A DNA stretch of 64,000 bases, from contig VXCM01003255.1 in assembly GCA_014773175.1 (NCBI GenBank), positions 87,365-151,364 of the forward strand, read 5' to 3'. This DNA comes from Lucifuga dentata. Taxonomy: Eukaryota > Chordata > Actinopteri > Ophidiiformes > Bythitidae. The notes under the pieces are model-generated. The model was not told the origin of the DNA. It was given only the letters and a program-made list of their open reading frames with translations, and ran no database searches. Shown in pieces: positions 40,188-51,665 of the stretch; the first letter of the stretch is position 1, and every line of letters starts with the position of its first letter. The translations under genes and the position numbers were made by a program.

Positions 40188-42686
40188 AGTCAATAATTAG
40201 GTGAATGGAGGGAGTGTGTGTGTGGAGGGAGAGAGAGACGTGGGATCTAAATCTTGATGCCTGAAGAAGGTTTAAATGAGTGAAACATTTTTGTGAATAA
40301 AAGATTCTGGTGAAACATTAAATGTATATACACTGACTGATTAACTTGATGGGGGAAATACTTCAGAGGAGAAAATATATTTGGGCACTTAATCGTTGAA
40401 AGTGGAGGTTTTTCAGGGGCACCTTAATGAAGACAACAACTACATGTAGTGAGCTTGTTTAGGCTGGAACCTGTTTATCAGATGATGAAGTTTAGACAGC
40501 CAAGAAAAGAGCTTCTACAAAACTGGGATAATTTCTCTAATTGTTAGCAGAAATGTAGTAAATTAGGAGATTATGTTGGAAAAATTACTAAAATGCAACA
40601 TGTCTGAGTTAGTTTTTTTTTTTTTTTTAAGCTCAGAACTTATCAATCAACGCTTGTTTGTGGTGGGTCAAGCATGTCACCCATGTTACAGTTCAAAATT
40701 TATGCTACATGACCCTTTAGTGCCCACACACACTACCTGTAAGAATGGAAATCAGTCAGTGATCCAGCTTTACACCCAGAGCCATGTTATACAGTCAGAC
40801 GTGTAATGCAATTAGTACACTATTTTTATGTAATTGCATCATGAATGATGGGATTTCCTGGATCTCTGTCTGGAATGCAACCATCTGACTAGAGGACAGG
40901 AAGGGAATTGACATGACCAGAGTGACAACAGGAAATCTGCGTGGTGTCCTCCCTGTTTCAGCTAGCTCTATTTTCCATTCACTAAAATTGATCGCTCCTC
41001 CTCCTCCCGCAAACCCTGTTTTTCCATTTCACAAGTGCAGTGTTACACCCATCCCTGTCATCGCTGTCAGGAAACCCTATAAACCCAATATCTCCCAAAT
41101 GTCCACGTTTCAGAACAAAGAAAAACAGCCTTGTTTTAAGATTGGTTGCCATGCATTTTTGAGCTGGCCCAAAGGGCTTTGAATAAGTTTCATAAGCTCA
41201 AGTGGTTCTGTTCCGTCTAAAACATGTAAATAACTAAAACTGGAGTTACGAGGTTTTCACTAACACTAATAAGTTACTTGGTACCTCCCTCCCAACACTA
41301 GTTTCCTTCCTGTGTTCATGTATTCCTATCTTTCATGGAATGTAGTGATAACAAGTATCACTGAATCATGTTCAACATGAAGCAACAAACCATACTGTGC
41401 AAATATATTCACTGGTTATGGCGTGATAAGACATGCTTGTGATAATAGACTTGAAAGCCTTCTAGACAGTTGCTCTCATGAAAACAGTGGATGCAGGTCT
41501 TCAAGCTTAAGACAAACAAGACATAAATGGTTCCCACTGAGGTCTTGGCATTATACCAGAAACAGATGTTAAGCATAAAGAACACACCATTAGTGTGGCA
41601 GCGATCTCAAAGTAAACACATACATGGTCATAAAACTGGAGAGCTGCTCTTAGTGTAAGCACTTTCTATAGTATGGATTATGTAGGAAGTGCCTACGACT
41701 CAAGTAGGCTACTTGAACAGCTACTCCCACTTTTAATCAAGTTAAAAATGAGAACAGCAGGACCGCAACATCAGCTTTTGCATGTCCAACAACCGATAGA
41801 AATGTCTGACACTGAACAGCGTTAACATAACTTGACTGATCAGTGGCAGATTTGACCAAAACCACAAAAGGAAAATTAAATGGTTGTATGTGAGTCAATT
41901 TGGAGTGAAACATCTACTATGACTGATCTGTAATTATAATTTCAGCACTCCTCCCACATCTATCGCGGTCAAGGGAAGAATCCTGAATGTAATTTTTTGC
42001 GACCAGAGAGACTTGTCACACACCACATTTTAGCCAAATGGCAGGTCAGGGCAGAGCTGGGTGAAAACAAAAATTGATGATGGTATGTCATGTTGAGACA
42101 CTCCTTTCCTGTGACTTACAATCACTCATGTATAAAAGGACACCAAGGATTGACTAATGGTAATGGTTCTGTTCTTGTTTGCTGTTGATATAGCAACGCT
42201 GTCTGCCTCTGTATATGTCCTCAACTGTGCCAGGTTGGCTGTTTGCAAAGGTTGTGATAAAAATGAGGTAAGGCTGGGGTTGGAAATATTTTCCCTTCCT
42301 TTCATGGCTAGCAGTTCAGTATTTCAGCTTTGCCCTTCGTGCTGCTACACCTATCAGTCAGTAAGAAAAGGTCAGCAGGTGGTGTGGAGTCATTAGATGA
42401 GAGCTACATGTTTGCTAACTCTGTTTACACTGTACCACTTTTTTAAGAATACATTTCAGGGTCAGGCTAGGAAAAGCTAAAAGGAAACTTCACTGCCAGC
42501 GATGGTTCAAGTGTCAAATGATGCTAAAATTGAAGTTGACCTGTAATTTATATCTTCAGTTTGTGTAACGGAGCCAAAAAATAATGGGTTTAATAAAACT
42601 GAAATAGGATGTGGCATGACTTGGTGCTGTAGCTACTCATTGGTCATTTTGTGAGTCATTTATTCAACTTTTGTATGTTTCATTTC

Positions 42687-42882
42687 ATTTCATTTATTAG
42701 TTTATTAGTCAGGGACAATGCTCATTAATCAACAGTAAAACAATAAACTGTAANATTTCATTTATTAGTTTATTAGTCAGGGACAATGCTCATTAATCAA
42801 CAGTAAAACAATAAACTGTAAATGAGCCAGACTTAGCCCAGAAGGCTAATTTTCATCTGCAGTCCCTGGCCAGATGTTAAAA
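42687..42882 (+). repeat. Dispersed repeat, copy 2 (with assembly duplication)
   Basis: Homologous to 27822-27952 (GACAATGCTCATTAATCAAC, AAATGAGCCAGACTTAGCCC, TCTGCAGTCCCTGG). About 67 bp are repeated on either side of the N at 42754, so the true unit is shorter. Confidence 0.75.
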
Positions 42883-45157
42883 AAAGGGCACCCTAAAATC
42901 AAACATGATGTTTCCTGAATGAAGAGGAGATGGTCACCACATAAGCATTAGGTGGCCAGTGCAGCAGAGGCCACACAAAAATAAAGTTATCACACTATGG
43001 AGATGCAAAACTATGAATTCCATACAACCAATGTCCATAATTTTTTTTTTTTTTTTTTAAGTGCTTGCCCTTGGCAGTCAATGCAATGATTTGACCTTAA
43101 ACTGGGTATATAAAAGCAGATATACAATGTCTTCTTGCGAAGGTAAATATTTGACCTAGTGTACAGAACTCTAAAACCCAACTAACTAAACTAACTATGC
43201 AGTCTAGAATGTGTTGCTCTAAGCAGTGAACATAAATTACTAAAAGGAGTTGGGTAATTACAACAAATATCCGGGAGTTGAGTCACAAGGCATGATAGAT
43301 CAAGTTCTTTATTCTGCAACATTCTTTCCAAAACATTGTGAGGTTTATCCAGTGATACTGCAGGTCACATTCCTGAGCCAATATGAAATGTAGTAGGAGT
43401 TGGTGTTGCTTGAGAGAATGCAACCTTAAAGTGACGTGGTATTTTACACACAGAAAAACCAATGACGGTAGCTCTATCAGAGTAAACCATGCAACATTAT
43501 GTAGTCTAATTCAATGGATGAGGAAAGTTTGTATGGCAAGCACCATTTTTTAGTTTAAATTATGGCGAAAACAAATTGTCATTAATTTAATCCCTGTATT
43601 TTAAATCATGTCAGAAAGAGGATTTTGTTTATAAAACTTACTGGCTATTTGGCTCAAGTCATGAACCACACCTCACGATGACACCATTGCTTTCCTGACT
43701 GACTTATACATGTCAGTCTCAATTATTTCACAATGTGACACAATATAAGCATTCATGCCTCATTTAGAAACATTGTCACATTGTCATATCACATTATCCT
43801 CATTTAGGAAAAAAAAAAATACAACCTTCTGAGAATAATTATTGAATTGTAAAATTTTAGTGTTCAGTTTCTTTTGGGGAAATTGCAACATTTGCGATTA
43901 CCACCACCTTCCATTAGATAAGCTTTGAGCTTCAGAAAACATTAGAATCTAAAACCATGTTCAAGTGGATCATTCTGGGTTTTATTACACTGTCTAAACC
44001 CAAACAATGCTTTTTAACTTTGGCATACTATTCAAAGTTAAAATAGGAGTTACAATTGAACCAGCCCAGTATGATACGTTGTTACATGCTATTTATTGGA
44101 TAAATTACATGATTAGACAGCAGGCTTATAATAACATATTTCATGAAAATCAGTTTTAAAATTAGAGTTGCATGATGTTGTGATCTTATTTCCCTCACAT
44201 AATATAATTTCCATGAATCAGTATCAACATGTAACATTAGACTATTTTTTTCATACTTAATTCTTCTGTTGACTGTCTGTTAATCCTGAGAATGTGAATT
44301 ATGTGTTGATAAATGTTGGGGATTTTTGTCTTTGAAAACTGATGCACTAATGTGCATTGCAGCCATGTGATATGTGGATGCTGTCTGGTTTTACGGCCAT
44401 AGTTGATGTTGTGGCTTAGGTTTTTAACTCTCTGTGGAATGAAGAACACAAGAACACCCGACACCAAAGGCATGATTTAATTCAATTTAATATGGAATTC
44501 AAAAAGCTAAAAGCATTTTCTCTTGACATCTGGGGCCACAGAGGTCAGAGGTTATAGCTGAAAATAATTTTTATAAACTTACTTGACATCAGCCTTCTGT
44601 TTCTCTGCCTTGAAACGTGACTGAGGTGAGATGAGAAAACAGTTTAAACAGTATTTCAAATATTTAAAAAGAGAGGCAGGAACAAATGGAAATCTGTAGC
44701 TGCGAAATCATTTAAATTAATCTGATCCAACATTTATTTCTGAAAATGTGAAATTGATTTAAAAGGTATGAAATCCAAGGAAATGACTCATTTATCACTC
44801 CTGCACTGGGCTGTTAACTACAATCTCTGGACGACTGAAACATTTAATGGCGCCACATAATCTTCAATCATTTGTTCCTTGAAAAAAAAATGGCACAAGG
44901 CAAGATAATGTAGCTGAAGCTGTTGTACTAAAACTGTGAAGAATCTGAAAAAAAAGTCCAACCTTGACAAACTGATAAAACAACATATTTCTTTAAAGGA
45001 AAAAAAAAAAACAGATGAAAGATAAAACTAAAGCTGTATTTGCAGACTTGAGTTTTTCTTGTAACTGGTGGGGACACACAGGTTTCACTGTAATTTGGAT
45101 GGTAAAGACTGCCCTCTGCTGGTACATCAGGTGCACCGTCATCTTTCTGCTGGTATT

Positions 45158-45245
45158 CCCTCCACATTGTAACCGATTTCAAATGGTGCTAGACATGATG
45201 GAAACTCTGAACACCAGAGGAAAACGGTCAGCCTTGGTGAGAGGG
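45158..45245 (-). ncRNA. mir29: mir-29c/29a precursor hairpin
   Basis: On the minus strand the 3p arm (45191 down to 45170) starts TAGCACCATTTGAAATCGGT and ends TA, identical to human miR-29c-3p as remembered. The 5p arm (45231 down to 45209), CTGACCGTTTTCCTCTGGTG, pairs with it and resembles miR-29c-5p; loop includes CAGAGTTTCCATCATGTC. Seed AGCACCA. miR-29 represses extracellular-matrix and DNA-methyltransferase mRNAs. It lies about 180 bp downstream, in transcription sense, of the second hairpin. Confidence 0.95.
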
Positions 45246-45369
45246 TGATCAGGTGGTCATCATCACCATCGCTCCTTCTCATCACTGGGACATAGTATTT
45301 TTAAGTATCACTAAATTTCTTCATTAGACTAAAGGTTTTATTATGTGGTCCTCATTCCTGAAGTCTGTT

Positions 45370-45450
45370 CCTGCTCAAGAACACCGATTTCAAATGGTGC
45401 TAGATGTGATTTTGTACTCTAAAACACCACCTGAAACCAGTTTCCTGGGG
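45370..45450 (-). ncRNA. mir29b: mir-29b precursor hairpin
   Basis: Minus strand: 3p arm (45402 down to 45380) starts TAGCACCATTTGAAATCGGT and ends GTT; 5p arm (45440 down to 45419) CTGGTTTCAGGTGGTGTTTT corresponds to miR-29b-2-5p. The terminal GTGTT and the 5p arm identify the 29b member; relative to human miR-29b one base differs (CGGTG for CAGTG). Same order as human MIR29B2CHG: 29b first, then 29c. Confidence 0.93.
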
Positions 45451-48400
45451 AGGATGTCCTTTAAGTTTTGAAACCCGACATTATGAAGCCACATCTCCTG
45501 CAATTAATACCTTTGAAGATAATTTCCATGATGGATTTTTATAATGGATCATAATGTTTGTGATATTTGGCTATGCAAATAAACTTGACTTGATATGAAA
45601 ATTGGTGAACAATGGGACCTCAGGTGATTAAAGGTGTTACTTTCACTGTTTTGATATCACATATTTACAACAGAAATGACACTATGCTGAATTCTTTATC
45701 ATTAGTATGTATTATTATTATTATTATTGATGGTGGTCATGTTTTAGAAGATAATGGATGCTGTCTAGATCCATAACCTGTAGTTGTCACATTTGAATGG
45801 ACATAAATACATGGAAATGAGAAAAGGGAATAGCATGTGAGCCTAGACAAATGGCTGCTGTTATGATCAGACAGAAAGATGTTGAGTGAGCAGGCAGTTC
45901 AATAAGATGCTTGGTTTTCTTTTTCTTTGCAAAAGTAGCCATAGCCAAACTTTTCATGGTATAGATCTATTATTTTCGTAACTCTCAACTCTTTCTTAGC
46001 CACAAAAAAAAGGTGTTGGTTATTTTGTGGGAAACATAATCACACATACAGTCCAGGAAATGTTTGCATGAACTGCATTTTGCTGACTACAAAAACGTGC
46101 TAATCTACAGATATGAGAGATTTCCCAAGTCACATCCTGGGGTGATACTATAAGCCAAGGGGGAAAGTCATCTTCAAAACGGTATGTTTTAGCTCTGTCC
46201 AGAGACAAAGAAAAAACCTGTAACTCAGACCCAGGAAGGTGCAGAGCTTTTGCTGGCAGAGAGGATTGTGAGCGTAACGAGAAGATCCACTGCATCATGG
46301 CCAGCATCCCTAACAATGACACAGCAGCTCAGCTCAGAAAGGCCACGGCAGCTGACTGGCACCAGAGAGAAACCAAAACAAATTATATCTGCCAATCATA
46401 CTTCAGAGAAATAGACCTGCGAGCTTCCTCTGGACTATTGCACAATAGGATACCATGTCCTCTCGGGTCGTCTTCTCATCCAGTTGCTTTCACTGTCCAA
46501 GTGGGGATTGGCTGTTTGTGCAACAGGGGGAAAACAGGCCCTAAAATAGATAAGGATTCATGAGTGTGAACCCACGCTGTCCATCCTTGTGACAGCAGTG
46601 CAGTGTGCCTAGAGGGAATTCTGCTGAGTGTGCAGACTCTGCATGTCACTCTTGCTGTTGCTGATTTCTGGTGAAAATGTCAACACAACACCAAAGAGAA
46701 TCAATGCTAAATAAAATCTGGAGGAAAATAAACACGGCTGTTTCTATTTGTAGGTCTGGCATCAAACGACTGGCATTATCCTGCCTTTCCAGTGTGTCAA
46801 AGGCTGTTTTCCTGTAGATGAGAAGACGTGACGCAGCAACTAATCCAAAACCTAGATGTTGGTTTTGGGGACAATTTCCCTGGCTGTTCATCCCCAGTCC
46901 TCTCCCCCTACTAGTTTAGCATCTTGGCTTTGAAAACAACAACAGTTATACTTGATTGATAATCAGTTTTAGTCACAAAAGGTATCATTGTTTCACTTTG
47001 GCACTTTAACATAACAAAAGTGTAAAACAACCCCACTGCAGTTATTTCTACAGGCACTCCCACTATTGACACAAAACAATGTTAGCTTCCAATGTCAGCT
47101 TCCAGAGTAACTCCACAATGCCTCTTTCATCTGCCTTTTTGTTTTTGCTGTTCTCATTCCTTCAATGTAATATCTCGATTGAAGTCTGTCTACCTCCCGC
47201 TTGCTCTCGTGCTTTTTACTACAAGCCGTTTCTATTGTGTGTCGTCTTTCAGCATCCATGCAGGGTTTTTTTTTTTTTCTTTTCTGACAAGTCACCTGAC
47301 CATCGACAGCTTTTTAAAGGTACATCACCCTGCAATCGTAAAACCAAAGGAATTTATGCAGCTCTTGGTTCAGCCTAAAAAGCTGTATTATCAGGTCGTA
47401 CGCACTGTCCTTCAGTGTTGACAACAAATCCCACAGGAACAGAGGTTACAAGCTTACAGAACTCAGTAATGCTAGATGTTTCAGATTTAAGCAAAAAGTA
47501 CAGGATCGCATCTCTTTGTTTCTGGAAGATCAAATCAACACATCTCACTGTGCACCTCATGCAGCACGGCTTGTTAGTGGCCAAACTGTGTCATGAGGGA
47601 GTTGCTGGGCGGGCCTTGTTAGAGTAGGTGACGTAAAATGATGTTTGCATGCCTTGTGTGAGTATATGTGCATAACAGTGGGGGGTGTGGTTTTGTGCAT
47701 GTGTGCACGTGTAAACAGAGTAGGTGGTTAATCCTCTTAAAGATTAGAGGTCCTAATTTATCAGGAGTGAGAGGCAAACTCATCCAGGCGAGGTTTTCAA
47801 ACCATTTTTGCAGATGAGGAAAACAATGTTCTTGGCTCTAAAACCCATCATAGTGTTTGTGTAGTATATAAACACTATGCTGAAATATACAGTATGTATA
47901 TACTGTATGTGGGTGGTAAGCCGCTCTCACAGCAGTTGAACTAAAGTACTTTTAAAGTTGGTACTACAACACGGTCATTTACATAAATGGAATTATAAGG
48001 GAATTATGACTGGGTTGAACCAGTGAAAGATAAAAGTGGTACTGATTTAATGTCTAAGTGGAGGAAGTCTGAAAAAGAATAATTATGTCTGAATGGTGTA
48101 ATAGCTTGATTATCTGCATCTACATTGCACCATTGTCTCCACAAAATAACAAATATTTGGCGATATGACAAGCTGATATGGGCTTGACACATTACTTTGC
48201 CTGCCTGGATGGGTGGGTGGGGGTGGNGGGGGATGGGGAGTCGACAGACAGAGGAGTTGATTTACACTCGGTCACTCTCTTCTGGCTTCCACTCCGTCTG
48301 TTGGGAAATATCAGATATCTTTCTGATCAAAGGAATGGCTTTCTGAGAGATGAAAGCATGTACAAAGATTCTAAGTGTAGCTGTAGAATGAAAATATTGC

Positions 48401-48754
48401 ATCTTTAACAAATCAGCTACCCTGGAGTCCTGCGGGGGTTAACCCATTGCTTAGCATTGATTTCAGATTTCGCTGCACTCTGTAAAAACAAGAATTTCTC
48501 CCAGTTTTGCAGCACGTTGGAGTCTTGTTGCTAATGATACCTACGAACAAATGCTTCCTCACACTTGTCTATTAATACATCATCTGGCGAGGTCGGCAGT
48601 GCTCAGAGTTAATTTTAGCACTGTCATCTCCCGGCTCTGTGCCACTTCCTATTCGGTAATCTCTGTGTAGGAGGGATCTGAGGCACTGGGTAGCTCACTG
48701 TTTCCCCCTGAAGGTTTACGTAGGCTACAGGTGATGCTGGTCATGAATACATAC

Positions 48755-48875
48755 AAGGGATGCATCGTTGTATTCGTCCAGTCTCTCCTCAGGAGTTTCT
48801 TCAAGTCTTTCCTCCGGTGTCTTAGATGCATCGACTTCTGGCTTGACAGCATCTGCTGAATTGCATCTGCTCCAG
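48755..48875 (-). ncRNA. Candidate internal exon of the miR-29 host transcript, with open acidic frame
   Basis: Minus strand: acceptor cttgcttttctcag before 48875 and donor gtatgt after 48755, 121 bp. One frame is open throughout: NSADAVKPEVDASK, then TPEERLEE and TPEERLDE in tandem, then YNDASL. It stops soon after the donor if unspliced. Either a lncRNA exon with a chance frame or a coding exon of an unrecognised small gene. Confidence 0.4.
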
Positions 48876-49527
48876 CTGAGAAAAGCAAGAATTGTTTTTT
48901 GTTTTAGTATTCAATAACCGCATCATTGTAAAGTTTCTCCAAAAGCTCTGAGTAAACTAGATTGACTTCTTGTACTGATTCCTCTGTTTGTTGAGTCATG
49001 AGGCAGCGCCCCTACTGAAAAAATAGCAAAATAACTACTGAGGCCGCATTTCCTTGTCTGTAAAAGTGGGTCATTTGTTTCACCAGTCAGCCTCAGAAGA
49101 TATGGTAAACATAATGATTATGACTGCAGACAATATGATAACTACAATCAAACAAAATATTCTGATACTGAGAATTCTAATAGTCCCGTATTTTCAGACC
49201 ACAGCAAGAACCCATTAGAGATTTTCTGTTGTAAAGTCACTCCTGACATGCTTTGATCGATGATCAACTGTGCCTCCTCTTATGACCTTTACCTGTTTCA
49301 AAAACCACCATAATTACGTTCCCTTGGGAATCAAGTTTCTATTCAGAACACATAATTAAAGTTCTAAAGCTCCCCTCCCCTCCCCTCCCCTCCCCTCTCC
49401 TCAGATAAGGAGNCCCCCTACATTTCCTTGTCAGCGGTGGAGCCACTCATTTTGCCCATTGCTGATCCACCCATTTACCAAACAAATCCACTTGACGGGA
49501 TGGAGGGAAGCTCCTCCTATGTGGCTC

Positions 49528-49560
49528 ATTTTCACCTCCGAACTTTTCGGAGGTGAAAAT
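49528..49560. repeat. Perfect 15-bp inverted repeat, 3-base loop
   Basis: ATTTTCACCTCCGAA, loop CTT, exact reverse complement. Within the putative miR-29 host gene. Confidence 0.9.
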
Positions 49561-50488
49561 AAGGAAGCACTTTCATCTCTTCACACTTACAGATAAGCAG
49601 TGGGAGGCACCACACCTTCCTTTACTTAGGTCATTAGGAAGGCACAGTGTTAACAACCACAGTGACATCACACCAGGCGTGTCAATGTCCTATTGTGCTG
49701 TGGCAGGTGTACGTTACAAGCTCTACCAAAACAGACAAATCTGCTAAATGGCTGTCTTATGGCAGCTTTGAAGAAAATACTCAAAACAACTCAGCTGAGG
49801 AAACATAATAGTCACAATATTTTATCCAACTAAAAGTGGCTCTACTGGATNAAAAAAAAAAAAAGTAAAGATAGAAAACCACGTAGTGTTAAAGAGATGA
49901 AGAATATTTCTGTCAACATCACTTTACAGCTTCTTGTAGTGCTCAATAGCACCCCCTATGTTTGGGAAGTAGGGCTTGTTTACATTATATCAAGTGCGTA
50001 CTAAATGTACTAGATTACTATTAAGAACCTTCTAGACTGTGATCACGCAGGAAACTACATTTGACACCTAAAACACAAAACAAGCAGAACAACCATCGTG
50101 TTATTCAGTCAAAGCCTTCACTTTTACCTTGGAAATTTCACAAACATCACAATAAGCACACATTCATAATTTGTGGTAAGGTTTGCAAAGTGTTACGCTC
50201 GTTTTATATCTAAAAAAAAAAAAGTGTTTGTAATGAAAGTAAATGAAGACCACGAGGTGCTAAATGTTTGTGCCAATATCAACTGCGTAACATCGTCTCC
50301 TACAGCAGGATTACGCACTATCCATCTCTTGCGCAGCATCCTATTCCGAGCTCTTCCTTTACACGCCATCTCCGCCGCTTCCTCGCTTTGTTTACATCTT
50401 GATTTAAAGAATAAATTCCGGCAGAACTCCAGCTTCCCCCCTCAAACAACTACGCTGTTAATCCCCCGTAGCGTTGTATACACGCAGC

Positions 50489-50498
50489 GGAAATTCCC
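50489..50498. promoter_or_regulatory. NF-kB-like site
   Basis: GGAAATTCCC is a full kappa-B consensus decamer. It lies 0.3 kb inside the putative host gene, in a second CpG-richer patch (50280-50540) that also holds, on the minus strand, an ATG in good context (GGAGATGGCG). Confidence 0.35.
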
Positions 50499-50818
50499 AC
50501 TGGATTTCATTTGGTCCTTCTCGCTGACGCAGTTTCATTTACCTGTTGTCATTTCTATGATGAAATACTCATGATTTTAAAAAGTGTTATATTATTATTA
50601 TTTTTTTCTCTCTACACAAACCCTGCGCCTAGTTCAACTGCAAATATATGACTTTTATTATCTTTTTTATTTGTTTGCACTTTTATAACAGCTCCTCGGG
50701 GCTTTAATTCTTACCTTTTCACTCAGTACTCACTGGTTATGATTTACATAGTGCTATTCACTACGTAAAATACGCAGACTAGGAACCATCTGTCCCAGTA
50801 ATAACATAAATAACTTAC

Positions 50819-51150
50819 GTCTTTATTTTAAGCCTGTTTTCCTCTCGTGCCGAACGGCTCTCATCTGTTCCGGGCGCCGGTGTCACTCAAATCCGTTCCT
50901 CCGTGAATGGCAGAATGGGTGGTCAGGCTACTTGGTTCCTTTTCCAGCCTTTTTCACGCTATTATTAAGCTTGGAGCGCACGTTTATGACAGCGTATCCC
51001 CCTAACGATTTTTCCATAGCTCAACACGGAACCCCGCCCCTGGCACTCCCCCGGCCGCTGATTGGCTCCGGGACTGGAGAGTGTTTCCTCATCGACAAAA
51101 TCACATGTGAATGACGCATGTTTACAAACATCGGTGAGTCACATGGCGAT
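50819..51150 (-). promoter_or_regulatory. Promoter and first exon of the minus-strand (miR-29 host) transcript
   Basis: GC-rich island in AT-rich surroundings. Read on the minus strand: a palindromic E-box tcacatgtga (51101-51110), CCAAT box (51061-51065), GC box (51032-51040), then sequence ending AAATAAAGAC before a consensus donor gtaagt (50813-50818). A further CACATG E-box lies at about 51140 and TGACG CRE-like half sites at about 51112 and 51182. Probably TATA-less; start site not fixed. Confidence 0.6.
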
Positions 51151-51594
51151 GGACGCCGTTTTACCGTAAACTACCTCACTTTGACGTAGCATCCAGATGT
51201 CGTGCCGACAAGCGATTATTGTTTTTTTTTGTTGTTTTTTTTTTTAAAATCACCATAAGGAAAAAAATAAATAATAAAATAAGGCTTTTTATATTACAGG
51301 TTAAAAAGCCACAGACAGGGCAGAAAAAGTAGGTTACTATAGATTGCCTAAGAGCGTTGTGGAGTGTGGAAAACTAATTCAATAGTAGGCCATCATAAAA
51401 AAAAATAATAATAATAAAAAAAACAAAACAAAAACAAGAAAGAAAACACTCAGAAGTNTCATAAAAAAAAATAATAATAATAAAAAAAACAAAACAAAAA
51501 CAAGAAAGAAAACACTCAGAAGTCTTGAAACACACAATGTGATTCATCTGAAGTCTGATGGAGAAGAAGACTTACTTTTCTAGCAGCAACTAGC

Positions 51595-51596
<2 letters not shown>

Positions 51597-51626
<30 letters not shown>

Positions 51627-51665
51627 TAATAATGATAATAATAATCATCATCATCATCATCACCA
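51597..51665. repeat. (AAT)n / (ATC)n microsatellite
   Basis: AAT units pass into GATAAT and ATC units. Confidence 0.95.

Larger units (their letters stand above)
36371..45157. other. Intergenic between the CD46-like gene and the miR-29 hairpins
   Basis: Contains MITE copy 2, the Tc1 relic, palindrome-bearing repeats (37.8-37.9 and 40.1-40.3 kb) and the 42.7-kb dispersed repeat. Short frames show no recognisable domain. The 3' end of the miR-29 host transcript may extend into its right end. Confidence 0.6.
45158..51000 (-). ncRNA. Probable miR-29b/c host transcript (MIR29B2CHG-like)
   Basis: In human, the miR-29b-2/29c pair is made from a non-coding host gene on the minus strand between CD46 and CD34; the same order and orientation are seen here. 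Supporting signals are the promoter-like segment at 50.82-51.15 kb, a donor at the end of a first exon (50819), a candidate internal exon at 48755-48875 and the hairpins at 45.1-45.5 kb. Exact exons and 3' end are not determined. The rest of the span (45.5-48.7, 48.9-50.2 kb) shows no further supported exon. Confidence 0.6.

Noticed and set aside
42157..42396. 79-residue Cys-rich hydrophobic frame after a TATAAA-like sequence
   Set aside because: No domain or splice context; AT-rich intergenic DNA with transposon relics.
46297..46563. 88-residue plus-strand frame
   Set aside because: No recognisable motif; lies antisense to the presumed miR-29 host transcript.
47886..47908. Palindrome TACAGTAT-GTAT-ATACTGTA
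   Set aside because: Short, AT-rich and common by chance.
48649..48888. 79-residue minus-strand frame starting MLFSAGADAIQQ
   Set aside because: Shadow of the better-looking acidic frame of the 48755-48875 candidate exon.
50173..50574. 133-residue plus-strand frame, the longest in this part
   Set aside because: Antisense to the promoter-proximal region of the minus-strand transcript, without domains; likely chance in a GC-richer patch.
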